From assembly GCA_017442535.1 (NCBI GenBank), contig JAFRZL010000005.1:1-39137 (forward strand): a DNA stretch of 39,137 nt, written 5' to 3'. This document shows, in pieces, positions 1 through 8,488 of this stretch. The notes beneath the pieces were generated by a model. It had not been told where the DNA came from, did no database searches, and worked only from the letters and a program-made list of their open reading frames with translations. This stretch comes from Bacillota bacterium. GTDB taxonomy: Bacteria; Bacillota; Clostridia; Lachnospirales; Bianqueaceae. Each line of letters opens with the position of its first letter. Position 1 is the stretch's first letter. A program made the position numbers and the translations under genes.

Positions 1-1314
1 ATTGTGTTCCCTGGTATAATTGAGGCTGTCAGGCTTCTGAATCGTTCCGTATTCGTCAAAAAGATTGGCTTCCAGATACTTGCTGCCAGGCGTCAGATTC
101 TCCACAGTGACGGAATAGTTCACATCCTCTCCGTCCCCCGTCGTAAAGGCCACCCAGGTATAGCCTTCGACATACTTCCCCTGGTAACGGGTGTTCAGGT
201 CCAGGATCGGAGCATGATCCTGATCGGACGCCACATCCAACGAATTCGCGTCGGTAACCGTCATTCTGTCTTCATTCTTAGGAATGTAGCCAAGATTAGG
301 ATCCGTGATGCGCAGCGAATATTCTGCCTTGCTGCCGCCTTTGATCTGCAGATAGTAAGTCGTATTCGGCTTCAACGTCTTGATCCAGCCGGTCGCTGCT
401 CGTCCGCTCTCCTTGGCCTCGGCAATGGTATTGGTATTATGTTCCCTGGTATAATTGAGGCTGTCAGGCTTCTGAATCGTTCCGTATTCGTCAAAAAGAT
501 TGGCTTCCAGATACTTGCTGCCAGGCGTCAGATTCTCCACAGTGACGGAATAGTTCACGTCCTCTCCGTCCCCCGTCGTAAAGGCCACCCATGTGTAACC
601 TTCGACATACTTTCCCTGGTAGCGGGTGTTCAGGTCCAAGAACGGCGCACGGTCCTGATCGGACGCCACATCCAGCTGATTCGCGTCGGTAACCGTCATT
701 CTGTCTTCATTCTTAGGAATGTAGCCAAGATTCGGATCCGTAATCCGCAGCGAATACTCGGCCTTGCTGCCACCCTTGAGCTGCAGATAATACGTCGTAT
801 TCGGCTTCAACGTCTTGATCCAGCCGGTCGACGCCCTGCCGCTCTCCTTGGCCTCGGCAATGGTATTGTTATTATGTTCCCTGTTATAATTGAGGCTGTC
901 GGGCTTTTGGATCGTTCCATTTTCGTCATAGAGATTGGCTTCCAGGTACTTACTGCCAGGCGTCAGATTCTCCAAAGTGACGGAATAATCCACCTCTTCC
1001 TTACTGCCGGTCTTAAAGGCTACCCATACCTCGCCTTCACGGTATTTGCCTGTATACCGTACATTGGTCTGCAGTATCTCGGCCTCGGACTGCGAGGATC
1101 CGCCCGTAATCTCAAACGTCGGTTCCTCCGATTCGGATGTTTCCTGAACGGATTCAAAAGGTTTGGACTCTTCTGAACTCTCTGCAGGCCCGGACTCTGC
1201 CGGAGTCTCAGAAGACTCCGCTTTGCTCTGCTCCTGATCAGGCTTGACACTGACACAGGACGATACGCCCAGCATTGCCATGATCAGCAGAAACGCAACT
1301 AAATACTTCTTCAT
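1..1314 (-). CDS. Repeat-containing surface lipoprotein (3' end outside window)
   Basis: The reading frame opens at ATG 1314 behind a GGGAGG ribosome binding site and is still open at base 1, so the C-terminus is missing. The first 438 codons are visible. The N-terminus is a lipoprotein signal: MKKYL, a hydrophobic stretch and the lipobox VSSC. A Ser/Glu/Pro-rich stalk of about 30 residues follows, then tandem copies of a 145-residue unit. Each unit contains the segments GKYxEGxxWVAF, YSVTxENLTPGSKYLEANL and TYYLQxKGGSKAEYSLRI, suggesting a beta-sandwich of the kind found in surface adhesins and PPC-like domains; the fold is inference. It lies 27 bp after the zinc-ribbon sigma factor gene and is probably in the same operon. 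The ligand is unknown. Gene reality is near certain; function is open. Confidence 0.85.
   Translation of the reverse strand, partial: MKKYLVAFLLIMAMLGVSSCVSVKPDQEQSKAESSETPAESGPAESSEESKPFESVQETSESEEPTFEITGGSSQSEAEILQTNVRYTGKYREGEVWVAFKTGSKEEVDYSVTLENLTPGSKYLEANLYDENGTIQKPDSLNYNREHNNNTIAEAKESGRASTGWIKTLKPNTTYYLQLKGGSKAEYSLRITDPNLGYIPKNEDRMTVTDANQLDVASDQDRAPFLDLNTRYQGKYVEGYTWVAFTTGDGEDVNYSVTVENLTPGSKYLEANLFDEYGTIQKPDSLNYTREHNTNTIAEAKESGRAATGWIKTLKPNTTYYLQIKGGSKAEYSLRITDPNLGYIPKNEDRMTVTDANSLDVASDQDHAPILDLNTRYQGKYVEGYTWVAFTTGDGEDVNYSVTVENLTPGSKYLEANLFDEYGTIQKPDSLNYTREHN
6..1075 (-). repeat. 435-bp tandem coding repeat (145 aa per unit)
   Basis: The string GTTCCCTG recurs at 6, 441 and 876, exactly 435 bp apart. 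The units at 6-440 and 441-875 are nearly identical, including many synonymous positions. The third, starting at 876, encodes the N-terminal unit and diverges over its last part (about 975-1075). The period is a multiple of three and lies inside the lipoprotein gene. The array continues beyond the left edge. Confidence 0.9.
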
Positions 1315-1341
1315 TTCATATCCTCCCTCAAAGTCAACCGG

Positions 1342-2898
1342 TTATTCCAAAATACGAATATCCTTGATGCGCGCGGCACCCATGGGGATATCCGTTCCGC
1401 TGGACCAGCTGACGTCTCCAATGCTGAAAACAATATGCTGCCCGTCTAATTCCGTGGGAATATTCGGCGTGAAAATGAATTCCAGTCCACTGGGCGCTTT
1501 TTCATAGACGATGATCATGGACACCATCCTTTCAACCGTATTGATGTCCTGCCGTCCCTGTAAAGGCTGGGGCGTATCCAGAATGATGATCCGGTAGATC
1601 CAGCCCTTGCTGTTGTTCACGCCGTTGGGATCAGGCTGCCCCTGCAGCTCCAGAACTTCCTCGTAAGAGTAGGTATTGATCGTGCCGGAGAGAACGATCC
1701 GGTCTCCGTCCACAGGAAGAGTGGATTCTTCGGACTGTTCGGACTCTTCCAAAACTTCGGACTCTTCGATCAGGACCGATTCTTCGGATTCTTCCGACTC
1801 TTCGGGTATCTCGGACTCTTCAAACACCTCAGAAATCTCGAAAGCTTCTGAATATTCAGGCAATTCCGAAGATTCCACCACACTAACCGCAGAGTATTCC
1901 GGCACCGAAGCGGATGCCCGACGTTCTGCCGCGGCCTCACGCAGCTTGTTTATGCCGAACGCTCCCCCGCCGACCGCAAGAGCGGCGACCACCGCAATGA
2001 TCGTGATCTTGACCGCGCTGAATCCTCCGGCCGCAGCCGCGCCTGCCGCTGTTCCGACCGCACTTCCGACGGCGGCTGCCGCTCCGGCTCCCGCTGCTCC
2101 GGTAAGCGCTTCCAGCGCGCCCGCCAGGATCCCGGGATCCGGCATTTCGGAGCACCGGGTAAGAAGGTTTTTGAAGAGCACGCGCAGGAACGGAATAGGC
2201 GCAAGACCGTGGAGTTTCGTGCCTTTCGATTCCAGTTCGAGGACTTTTTTCTCGATCTTTTTGCGGCCGTACATCAGTCGGCTCTTGACCGCGTTTTCGG
2301 TGGCTCCCATGGCCTTAGCGATGTCTCGGACCGACATCTCTTCGTAGTAAAACATACCGATCGCGGCACGCTGATCCTCTGGCAGCTCCTCGATGATCTC
2401 GCGGATCAGGCGCTTGGTCTCGGCCTGGTCGATTACCTGATCGGGAAGGTTTTCCGTGCGGTCATCCTCAAAGCGTTCTTCCGCAGGGATGTCAGAATCG
2501 TCCGACATCTCCAGTTCCGAGAAAAGCATCGGGCGCTGCTTGCGCAGCCAGTCTTTCGCCGTGTTCGACGCGATCCTGCGGATCCAGGCCGTGAACTGAT
2601 CGCCGGAGAATTGATCCAGATGTGAAAAAGCCTTGATATAGCTGTCCTGAAGGATGTCAAAGACGGCATCTTCGTCCTTGATCATGGACTTGACGGTGTA
2701 GTAGGTCTGACTGTAAGTCTGTTCATACAGGGCTGAAACGGCATTTTGGTCGCCTGTGCGGGCAAGTTCTACCAGTCCGGCCATTGAACTGCCTGTCCCA
2801 CTCTGCACAGCCGTCTTAGCCGCTCCGACCGCCTTGCCGCAGTGGGGGCAGTAGGCGTCGCCCTTCGTAATCTTCTTTCCGCAATTCGTGCAATTCAT
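1342..2898 (-). CDS. Zinc-ribbon ECF sigma factor fused to a membrane anchor and outer domain
   Basis: 518 aa. Residues 3-20 form a zinc ribbon (CxxC...CxxC). Sigma-70 region 2 lies at about 40-125 (with DAVFDILQDSYIKAF and FTAWIRRIASN) and region 4 at about 173-228 (LPEDQRAAIGMFYYEEMS, then a helix-turn-helix ending ENAVKSRLMYGRKKI). An Ala/Gly-rich stretch leads to one membrane segment at about 290-313. After it come a Ser/Glu-rich stalk (about 333-395) and a 120-residue C-terminal domain predicted to be outside. Usual ECF sigma factors are 160-200 aa, so more than half of this protein is extra. It probably senses an envelope signal and controls transcription from the membrane. The start codon overlaps the stop of the 41-aa ORF upstream (ATGA), and the repeat lipoprotein follows. 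The role and target promoters are unknown. Confidence 0.88.
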   Translation of the reverse strand: MNCTNCGKKITKGDAYCPHCGKAVGAAKTAVQSGTGSSMAGLVELARTGDQNAVSALYEQTYSQTYYTVKSMIKDEDAVFDILQDSYIKAFSHLDQFSGDQFTAWIRRIASNTAKDWLRKQRPMLFSELEMSDDSDIPAEERFEDDRTENLPDQVIDQAETKRLIREIIEELPEDQRAAIGMFYYEEMSVRDIAKAMGATENAVKSRLMYGRKKIEKKVLELESKGTKLHGLAPIPFLRVLFKNLLTRCSEMPDPGILAGALEALTGAAGAGAAAAVGSAVGTAAGAAAAGGFSAVKITIIAVVAALAVGGGAFGINKLREAAAERRASASVPEYSAVSVVESSELPEYSEAFEISEVFEESEIPEESEESEESVLIEESEVLEESEQSEESTLPVDGDRIVLSGTINTYSYEEVLELQGQPDPNGVNNSKGWIYRIIILDTPQPLQGRQDINTVERMVSMIIVYEKAPSGLEFIFTPNIPTELDGQHIVFSIGDVSWSSGTDIPMGAARIKDIRILE

Positions 2899-3020
2899 GA
2901 TTTATTCTCTCCTCGCTTGCCGGTTTTTTCCAGTAATCGTTTCAGAAGCCGTTCTTTTTGATCGAGGTCGATCGGGAACGACTCGATGGCGGCCCGAATC
3001 AGCTTTTTGATGAGCTCCAT
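2895..3020 (-). CDS. 41-aa protein coupled to the sigma factor gene
   Basis: A short frame starts at ATG 3020 behind a clear GGAAGGAG site about 10 bases upstream and ends in TGA overlapping the sigma factor ATG (ATGA). The peptide begins MELIKKLIRAAIESF and is predicted to be one charged amphipathic helix (repeated Leu/Ile with Lys/Arg/Glu) with a basic tail. The sigma factor's own GAGGAG site lies inside it. The arrangement suggests translational coupling; the peptide might bind the sigma factor or simply be a leader. I recognise no family. Confidence 0.6.
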   Translation of the reverse strand: MELIKKLIRAAIESFPIDLDQKERLLKRLLEKTGKRGENKS

Positions 3021-3170
3021 GCCTCTTCCGCTCCTTCCCGGACGGTCTTTTGTGCCCGTCCTACTCTATTAACGATTGAGGAACGCCCTTGGTTGCAGGT
3101 TTTCCAAAAAAAGTTGAAATCTTTTTTCAGCCGGCAGATTCGGGCCCTTGCGGGGACTTTTCCGAAAAAT

Positions 3171-3199
3171 ATTATAGTGAATCATGGCATAAAAGTCAA
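3171..3199 (-). promoter_or_regulatory. Promoter of the small ORF/sigma/lipoprotein operon
   Basis: On the minus strand, TTGACT (3199-3194), a 17-bp spacer and a perfect TATAAT (3176-3171). It gives a leader of about 145 nt before the 41-aa ORF. The match is to the housekeeping sigma-A consensus. Confidence 0.8.
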
Positions 3200-3232
3200 T
3201 ATCTTGGCCTGGTTAATCCGCCGGGCAGATGC

Positions 3233-3262
3233 AAAAAAACCGGGATACGAACCGTACCCCGG
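3233..3262 (-). terminator. Intrinsic terminator after the GltD-like gene
   Basis: On the minus strand a 9-bp stem (CCGGGGTAC with GTATCCCGG, one G-U pair), a 5-nt loop and a run of seven T. It lies about 40 bp after the stop of the gene at 3303 and upstream of the next operon's promoter. Confidence 0.8.
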
Positions 3263-3302
3263 GGATTTTACACTGTTCATCTACCGGATCGGGCGAATTT
3301 GA

Positions 3303-4526
3303 TCACCCGAAATGCTCCTGCATATACCGGTCCATATCGTCCGCGATCTGCTTGGAATAACGCACGGCTTCCACGACCGTCTTGGCTCCGGTCACCACAT
3401 CTCCCGAAGCGAAAACGCCGGGCATCGTCGTCTCTCCGGACTCATTCGTCTCCAGATTGCCCCGCTCATTCAGCTTTAAGTCTTTGTCGCGGTTTACCAG
3501 CCTGTGCTGCGGCACCTGTGAGATCGAGATGATCACCGAACTGGCCGGCACAAAATGCTCCGAGCCTTCCACATCCGTCACATTTCCTTCCTCATCGGTC
3601 ACCGTATCCCGCATCATCAGACCGTCATCCAGGATCTGCGCGGCGGACAGGTTGTATTCAAAATTGGTTCCGTCAAGCTTGGCATAATCGAATTCTTCTT
3701 TAGACGCGGAAATCTCCGTGCCCCGCACATAGACCGTCACCTTGCTCACGCCCTTGCGGATCGCCGTCCGCGCCACGTCCATCGCCGAATTACCCGCGCC
3801 GATAATCGCCAGATTATCACCCAGATCGATCACATCCGGATTATTCAGGTAATTGATCGCGTAATGCACATTGCCGAAAGTCTCGCCCGGGATCATCAGC
3901 CGTCTGGGCCGCCATGCCCCCGTTCCGATAAAGACCGAACGGTATCCGTCATTCAACAGATCCTGAATGCTCACCGAACCGCCAATCGCAAAATTGGGTC
4001 TGATCAGAATGCCGAGCTTCTTCATCTTGCCGAGATACCGGTCCAGAATGGTTTTGGGCAGCCGGAATTCGGGGATCCCGTATCTCAGAATACCTCCGAT
4101 CTGGTCCCTTGTCTCGAATACCGTAATCTGATAGCCGCGCATCGCCAGCAGAATCGCAATGGTAATACCCGCAGGTCCCGCTCCGATCACGGCGGCCTTC
4201 ATCCCGTTGGGCGGCGCCTGTGTCAGCACCAGTCTCTCAAAGCAAGCGTCGGAAATATAGTGCTCGATCACCGAAATATGCACCGGATCTCCTTTGATCC
4301 CGCGCACGCAGTGCCCTTCGCACTGTCTCTCGTGATTGCAGACCAGCGAGCAGATCACCGAAAGCGGGTTATTTTCAAACAGCATATACGCGGCTTCCAG
4401 CAGCCGGTCCTCCCTCATCAGCCGGATCATCTCCGGAATATTCGTATGGATCGGACAGCCCTCCCTGCACCGCGGCTTCTTGCACTGCAGACATCTGCCC
4501 GCCTCTTCAATTACATGCGCAGCCAT
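3303..4526 (-). CDS. GltD-like NAD(P)-dependent oxidoreductase (stand-alone)
   Basis: 407 aa. The N-terminal part carries the cysteine pattern of the iron-sulphur domain of glutamate synthase small subunits: CLQCKKPRCREGCP at 14-27 and a second group CSLVCNHERQCEGHC. An FAD-binding dinucleotide fold follows with GAGPAG (about residue 117), then an NAD(P) fold with GAGNSAMD (about 242). A C-terminal FAD contact GVFASGDVVTGAKTVVEAV is present. GltD of glutamate synthase is about 470-490 aa and NfnB/SudA-type relatives are similar, so this is a short member. No large GltB subunit is in the window. Divergent aconitase and isocitrate dehydrogenase genes that make 2-oxoglutarate favour a role in glutamate synthesis or electron transfer to it; this is inference. 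It has its own promoter and terminator. Confidence 0.87.
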   Translation of the reverse strand: MAAHVIEEAGRCLQCKKPRCREGCPIHTNIPEMIRLMREDRLLEAAYMLFENNPLSVICSLVCNHERQCEGHCVRGIKGDPVHISVIEHYISDACFERLVLTQAPPNGMKAAVIGAGPAGITIAILLAMRGYQITVFETRDQIGGILRYGIPEFRLPKTILDRYLGKMKKLGILIRPNFAIGGSVSIQDLLNDGYRSVFIGTGAWRPRRLMIPGETFGNVHYAINYLNNPDVIDLGDNLAIIGAGNSAMDVARTAIRKGVSKVTVYVRGTEISASKEEFDYAKLDGTNFEYNLSAAQILDDGLMMRDTVTDEEGNVTDVEGSEHFVPASSVIISISQVPQHRLVNRDKDLKLNERGNLETNESGETTMPGVFASGDVVTGAKTVVEAVRYSKQIADDMDRYMQEHFG

Positions 4527-4588
4527 ATAGGATTTCCTTTCTTCTGTTGCAAAAGTAATTCTCCATCAAAAATGACTTACCTGATATA

Positions 4589-4617
4589 ATTATAGCAGAA
4601 AAAAAAGGCTTTGTCTA
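4589..4617 (-). promoter_or_regulatory. Promoter of the GltD-like gene
   Basis: On the minus strand, TAGACA (4617-4612), a 17-bp spacer and TATAAT (4594-4589), about 60 bp before the gene start. It is back to back with the promoter for the aconitase gene, about 75 bp apart. Confidence 0.75.
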
Positions 4618-4693
4618 TACGCGCCGCGCAAAAACGGACGGCCGGACGCCCACTCATCCGCAGCTTGCCCTGCCTAATTGAAATAATTACTTC

Positions 4694-4722
4694 TTCACTT
4701 TTCCGCTTTGATGTGTTATAAT
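4694..4722 (+). promoter_or_regulatory. Promoter of the aconitase-IDH operon
   Basis: TTCACT (4694-4699), a 17-bp spacer and TATAAT (4717-4722), with an extended -10 TGT just before it. Transcription should start near 4729, leaving a leader of only about 25 nt with the strong AGGGGAGAG ribosome site. Confidence 0.72.
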
Positions 4723-4753
4723 ACGTCTATGCTGATGAAAGGGGAGAGAGAGA

Positions 4754-7027
4754 ATGATTACACTAAGTGCCCGGCCATTTTACTGGATCGAAGGAAGGCC
4801 CGTAGAGGCGGAAGAAGCAGAGGCACGCTTTGCGGAGCGTCTTGGCAGCCGCGCGGATACCATGGCCTATCAGATTCTGCAGCGGCATAACCGCTCCAAG
4901 GATCCCGCGCTGATGCAGATCACGTTTGATGCGCTGGCTTCCCATGATATCACCTACGTCGGGATTATTCAGACGGCCCGTGCGAGCGGACTTAAGGAGT
5001 TCCCGATGCCCTACGCACTGACCAATTGCCACAACAGTCTGTGCGCGGTAGGCGGTACGATCAATGAGGACGACCATGTCTTCGGCCTTTCTGCGGCGCG
5101 CAAATACGGCGGACTGTATGTGCCGGCCAATGTGGCGGTCATCCATCAGTATGCCCGTGAAGTCCTGGCTAAGGCCGGGAATATGGTCCTCGGTTCGGAC
5201 AGCCATACCCGTTATGGTGCACTCGGCACCATGGGTGTGGGTGAAGGCGGTCCGGAACTGGTCAAACAGCTACTCAAAAACACTTATGATGTCCCGGCTC
5301 CCGAGGTCGTGATGGTTTATCTGGAGGGCGCTCCGCGTCCCGGCGTGGGCCCGCATGACGTGGCCATCGCCCTGTGCGGCGCGGTCTTCAAGAACGGATT
5401 CGTCAAGAATAAAATTCTGGAATTCGTCGGCCCCGGCATCGCCGCGCTGCCCATGGATTTCAGGATCGGTATCGACGTGATGACGACCGAGACGACCTGC
5501 CTCTCCTCGATCTGGGAGACGGATGAGCGGGTGCAGGATTTCTACACGATTCACGGCCGTCCCGGGGACTATGCGAAGCTCAGCCCGTGCGAAGGTGCCC
5601 GCTATGACAGCCTGATCCGGATCGACCTCTCCAAGGTCGAGTCCATGATCGCGCTCCCCTTCCATCCTTCCAATGCCTTTACCGTGCATGAGCTGCAGGC
5701 GAATGCGGCCGATATCCTGCGCGAAGTTGAGAAGGAAGCCGCGAAAACCTTCGGAGGCAAAGTGCAGCTGCATCTGACCGACAAAGTGACGGCTAAAGGC
5801 CTGCAGGTGGATCAGGGCGTGATCGCCGGATGCGCTGGCGGTATGTATGATAATATCTGCGAAGCGGCTTCCATCCTGCGGGGCGCTTCCACCGGAAGCG
5901 GCTATTTCAGTCTGTCGGTTTACCCCTCCAGCCTGCCCGTGCAGCTCGCGCTCTTCCGTAACGGTGCCGCCTCCGCGCTGACCGAAGCTGGCGCCATCTT
6001 CAAGCCATGCTTCTGCGGACCCTGCTTCGGCGCGGGCGACGTGCCCTCCAATAACGGGCTCTCGATCCGCCATTCGACCCGGAATTTCCCGAACCGCGAA
6101 GGCTCCAAGCCCGGCGAAGGCCAGATTTCCTCTGTCGCGCTCATGGATGCCAGGTCGATTGCGGCGACCGCGGCCCGTGGCGGCATCCTTACGGCCGCGA
6201 CCGATATCACCTACGATGCCTCTCATGAACCCTACCGCTTTGACAGCAGTGTCTACGCGAACCGCGTCTACAACGGCTGGGGCAGCCCCCATCCTGAGGA
6301 AGAGCTTCGTTTCGGCCCGAATATCACGGACTGGCCCAGGATGTATCCGCTGGAGCAGAATATTCTGCTCAAATTCTGTGCTGTGATCCACGATCCCGTG
6401 ACTACCACGGACGAACTGATCCCCTCCGGCGAAACCTCGAGCTACCGCTCCAACCCGGAGCGTCTGTCGCAGTTCGCGCTCTCCCGCCGCGTACCGGATT
6501 ATGTCAAGCGTTCGCTTAAAGTGCGTAATGCCGAGGGACACCGCCGCAATCAGCAGCTCGTCGAGGAGCTGGAATCGCTGCTCCGCTGTGTGAATGTCAA
6601 TCTGCCCGATCTGGATGTCACGGCTGCCAATACCGCTTACGGCTCCGCGATTTTCGCACGGAAGCCCGGCGACGGGTCCGCCCGTGAACAGGCGGCCTCC
6701 TGCCAGAAAGTCCTGGGCGGCCTGGCCAATATCTGCTACGAATACGCGACCAAGCGTTACCGCAGCAACTGCATCAACTGGGGGATCCTGCCTTTCACCA
6801 TGCCCACGGGGACTGAATTCGACTTGCCGGAGGAAAGCTACCTGCTCGTTCCGGATATCCGTCAGGCAGTGATCGATCACAGAGAACAGATCCAGGCCTA
6901 TTCCATTACGGATTACGGTGTCAGTCCGATGATACTCGAATTAAAGGGCCTCACCGATGACGAGCGCACGATCCTGCTCGAAGGCAGCCTGATCAACTAT
7001 TATGGTACCAAGGCCCGCCAGGCCTGA
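4754..7027 (+). CDS. Aconitase family hydratase
   Basis: 757 aa. It should convert citrate to isocitrate through cis-aconitate with a [4Fe-4S] cluster. The aconitase superfamily active-site segment LGSDSHTRYGALGTMGVGEGG lies at about 152-172. Cluster cysteines are visible in TNCHN (about 91), AGCAGG (about 361) and CFCGPCFGAGD (about 428-438). The C-terminal swivel domain ends with the segment NINWG-like CINWGILPF, as expected. Start ATG 4754 follows AGGGGAGAG. It is 27 bp before the isocitrate dehydrogenase gene and surely co-transcribed. The sequence resembles the clostridial/YbhJ-like branch of aconitases rather than AcnA or AcnB, so related hydratase activities are not excluded; the neighbouring dehydrogenase makes aconitase the best call. 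Confidence 0.88.
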   Translation: MITLSARPFYWIEGRPVEAEEAEARFAERLGSRADTMAYQILQRHNRSKDPALMQITFDALASHDITYVGIIQTARASGLKEFPMPYALTNCHNSLCAVGGTINEDDHVFGLSAARKYGGLYVPANVAVIHQYAREVLAKAGNMVLGSDSHTRYGALGTMGVGEGGPELVKQLLKNTYDVPAPEVVMVYLEGAPRPGVGPHDVAIALCGAVFKNGFVKNKILEFVGPGIAALPMDFRIGIDVMTTETTCLSSIWETDERVQDFYTIHGRPGDYAKLSPCEGARYDSLIRIDLSKVESMIALPFHPSNAFTVHELQANAADILREVEKEAAKTFGGKVQLHLTDKVTAKGLQVDQGVIAGCAGGMYDNICEAASILRGASTGSGYFSLSVYPSSLPVQLALFRNGAASALTEAGAIFKPCFCGPCFGAGDVPSNNGLSIRHSTRNFPNREGSKPGEGQISSVALMDARSIAATAARGGILTAATDITYDASHEPYRFDSSVYANRVYNGWGSPHPEEELRFGPNITDWPRMYPLEQNILLKFCAVIHDPVTTTDELIPSGETSSYRSNPERLSQFALSRRVPDYVKRSLKVRNAEGHRRNQQLVEELESLLRCVNVNLPDLDVTAANTAYGSAIFARKPGDGSAREQAASCQKVLGGLANICYEYATKRYRSNCINWGILPFTMPTGTEFDLPEESYLLVPDIRQAVIDHREQIQAYSITDYGVSPMILELKGLTDDERTILLEGSLINYYGTKARQA

Positions 7028-7054
7028 CCGCACTCAGGGAAAGGAGATTTACTG

Positions 7055-8266
7055 ATGAACAAAATACAGATGAACCCCATCGTCGAGATGGACGGCGACG
7101 AGATGACCCGCATCCTGTGGCAGATGATCAAGGATGAACTGATCCTGCCCTATGTGGACCTGAACACCGAATATTATGATCTGGGCTTGGTGCACCGTGA
7201 CGAAACCGATGACGCGGTCACCGTCGAAGCCGCCGAGGCCACCAAGCGCCTGCATGTCGCGGTCAAGTGCGCCACGATCACGCCCAACGCCCAGCGCGTA
7301 GAGGAATACAACCTCAAGAAAATGTGGAAGAGCCCGAACGCCACGATCCGCGCCATCCTGGACGGCACCGTCTTCCGCGCCCCCATCCTGGTCAGCTATA
7401 TCAAGCCCGTGGTCCGTACCTGGGAAGCGCCGATCACCATCGCCCGCCACGCCTATGGCGACGTCTACAAAGCCGCCGAGATCCGCGTTCCCGGCCCCGG
7501 CAAAGCCGAACTGGTCTATACCGCCGCGGATGGCTCCAAAATTCGCGAGGAAGTCGCCGATTTCAACGGCCAGGGCATCCTGCAGGCCATGCACAACAAA
7601 GATGCCTCGATCCTCTCTTTCGCCCGCTCCTGCTTTGAATATGCGCTTTCTGTCAGACAGGATCTGTGGTTCTCCACTAAGGACACCATCTCCAAGCAGT
7701 ATGACCAGACCTTCAAGCTGCTTTTCGCGGACATGTACGAGCGGGAGTACAAGGCGCGCTTTGAAGAGGCCGGCATCACGTATTTCTACACGCTGATCGA
7801 TGACGCCGTGGCCCGCGTGATCCGCTCCAAAGGCGGCTTCATCTGGGCCCTCAAGAATTATGACGGCGACGTCATGAGCGACATGGTCTCCACCGCGTTC
7901 GGATCTCTTGCCATGATGACCAGCATCCTGGTCTCGCCCGACGGCAATTATGAGTACGAAGCCGCCCACGGCACCGTCACCCGCCACTACTACCGTTATC
8001 TGAAGGGCGAGCCGACCTCGACCAACCCCATCGCGACGATTTTCGCCTGGAGCGGGGCACTGCGCAAGCGCGGAGAGCTAGACGGCAATACCGAACTGGT
8101 GCGTTACGCGGACGCCCTGGACGCGGCCTGCCTGGAAACCCTGGAATCCGGCAAGATGACCAAGGACCTGTCCCTGCTCGCCCAGGACATCACCCCCACC
8201 GTTCTCGAAACCGCTCCCTTTATCGCGGCCATCCGCGAAACGCTGGACCGGAAGATGGGAGAATAA
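7055..8266 (+). CDS. icd: NADP-dependent isocitrate dehydrogenase
   Basis: 403 aa, the usual size for the eukaryote-like homodimeric NADP-IDH subfamily. It oxidatively decarboxylates isocitrate to 2-oxoglutarate in the cytoplasm. Family landmarks: PIVEMDGDEMTRILW at the N-terminus, KCATITPN, the substrate loop KSPNATIRAILDGTVFR, the metal-binding YDGDVMSDMV near residue 270 and the cofactor segment EAAHGTVTRHYYRYLKGEPTSTNPIATIFAW. Start ATG 7055 follows GGAAAGGAG. The gene follows aconitase by 27 bp and ends at a strong terminator. No citrate synthase is in the window. Together with the divergent GltD-like gene this looks like the oxidative arm of an incomplete TCA cycle feeding glutamate. 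Confidence 0.95.
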   Translation: MNKIQMNPIVEMDGDEMTRILWQMIKDELILPYVDLNTEYYDLGLVHRDETDDAVTVEAAEATKRLHVAVKCATITPNAQRVEEYNLKKMWKSPNATIRAILDGTVFRAPILVSYIKPVVRTWEAPITIARHAYGDVYKAAEIRVPGPGKAELVYTAADGSKIREEVADFNGQGILQAMHNKDASILSFARSCFEYALSVRQDLWFSTKDTISKQYDQTFKLLFADMYEREYKARFEEAGITYFYTLIDDAVARVIRSKGGFIWALKNYDGDVMSDMVSTAFGSLAMMTSILVSPDGNYEYEAAHGTVTRHYYRYLKGEPTSTNPIATIFAWSGALRKRGELDGNTELVRYADALDAACLETLESGKMTKDLSLLAQDITPTVLETAPFIAAIRETLDRKMGE

Positions 8267-8289
8267 AGTAAAAATCAGCAATGCCATAT

Positions 8290-8341
8290 AAAACGGCCAG
8301 CAAAAGGCAGCGTGAAAACCTGCCGATTGCTGGCCGTTTTT
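8290..8341 (+). terminator. Intrinsic terminator of the aconitase-IDH operon
   Basis: A perfect 14-bp stem (AAAACGGCCAGCAA at 8290-8303 with its complement at 8327-8340) encloses a small inner hairpin (GGCAG/CTGCC). The descending arm ends in TTTTT. The A-rich ascending arm could also allow termination from the other strand. Confidence 0.9.
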
Positions 8342-8373
8342 GTCAAATAAACCGGGTTATAGGACAAAACGTG

Positions 8374-8487
8374 TTGGCATATTTTTCTCCTTGATTAATA
8401 TAGTAGTTGTTTTTTCAGATCCGGTCGATAGCCGTTCCTGCCCATACGCCTATTATACACCCAGTGTCAATTTCTCGCCCCAGTCCA
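8374..8487 (-). mobile_element. Solo left end of an IS3-type element (remnant)
   Basis: This stretch matches the orfA-side end of the IS remnant at 9390-9934: shared ACGCC/ATGCC-TATTATACACCCAGTGTCA, the CTCGCCCCAGTCCA terminus, CTCCTTG and the GGCAT that is the orfA start codon reversed. Identity is about 80% by eye. The orfA frame stops after seven codons, and the rest of the element is absent; isocitrate dehydrogenase and its terminator lie immediately to the left. Same orientation as the second remnant. Confidence 0.75.
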
Positions 8488-8488
8488 G

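Noticed and set aside
4..1176. 390-codon open frame on the plus strand with internal repeats
   Set aside because: It mirrors the repeat lipoprotein on the minus strand, which has the ribosome site, lipobox signal and sensible composition. The plus frame has no such start.
5270..6880. 536-codon minus-strand frame across the aconitase gene
   Set aside because: It is antisense to a clear aconitase with all cluster cysteines; the minus product has no recognisable motif or ribosome site.
8267..8487. Small plus-strand gene at 8340-8564
   Set aside because: It spans a terminator's tail, an IS end and the antisense of the lipoprotein gene, with no ribosome site.
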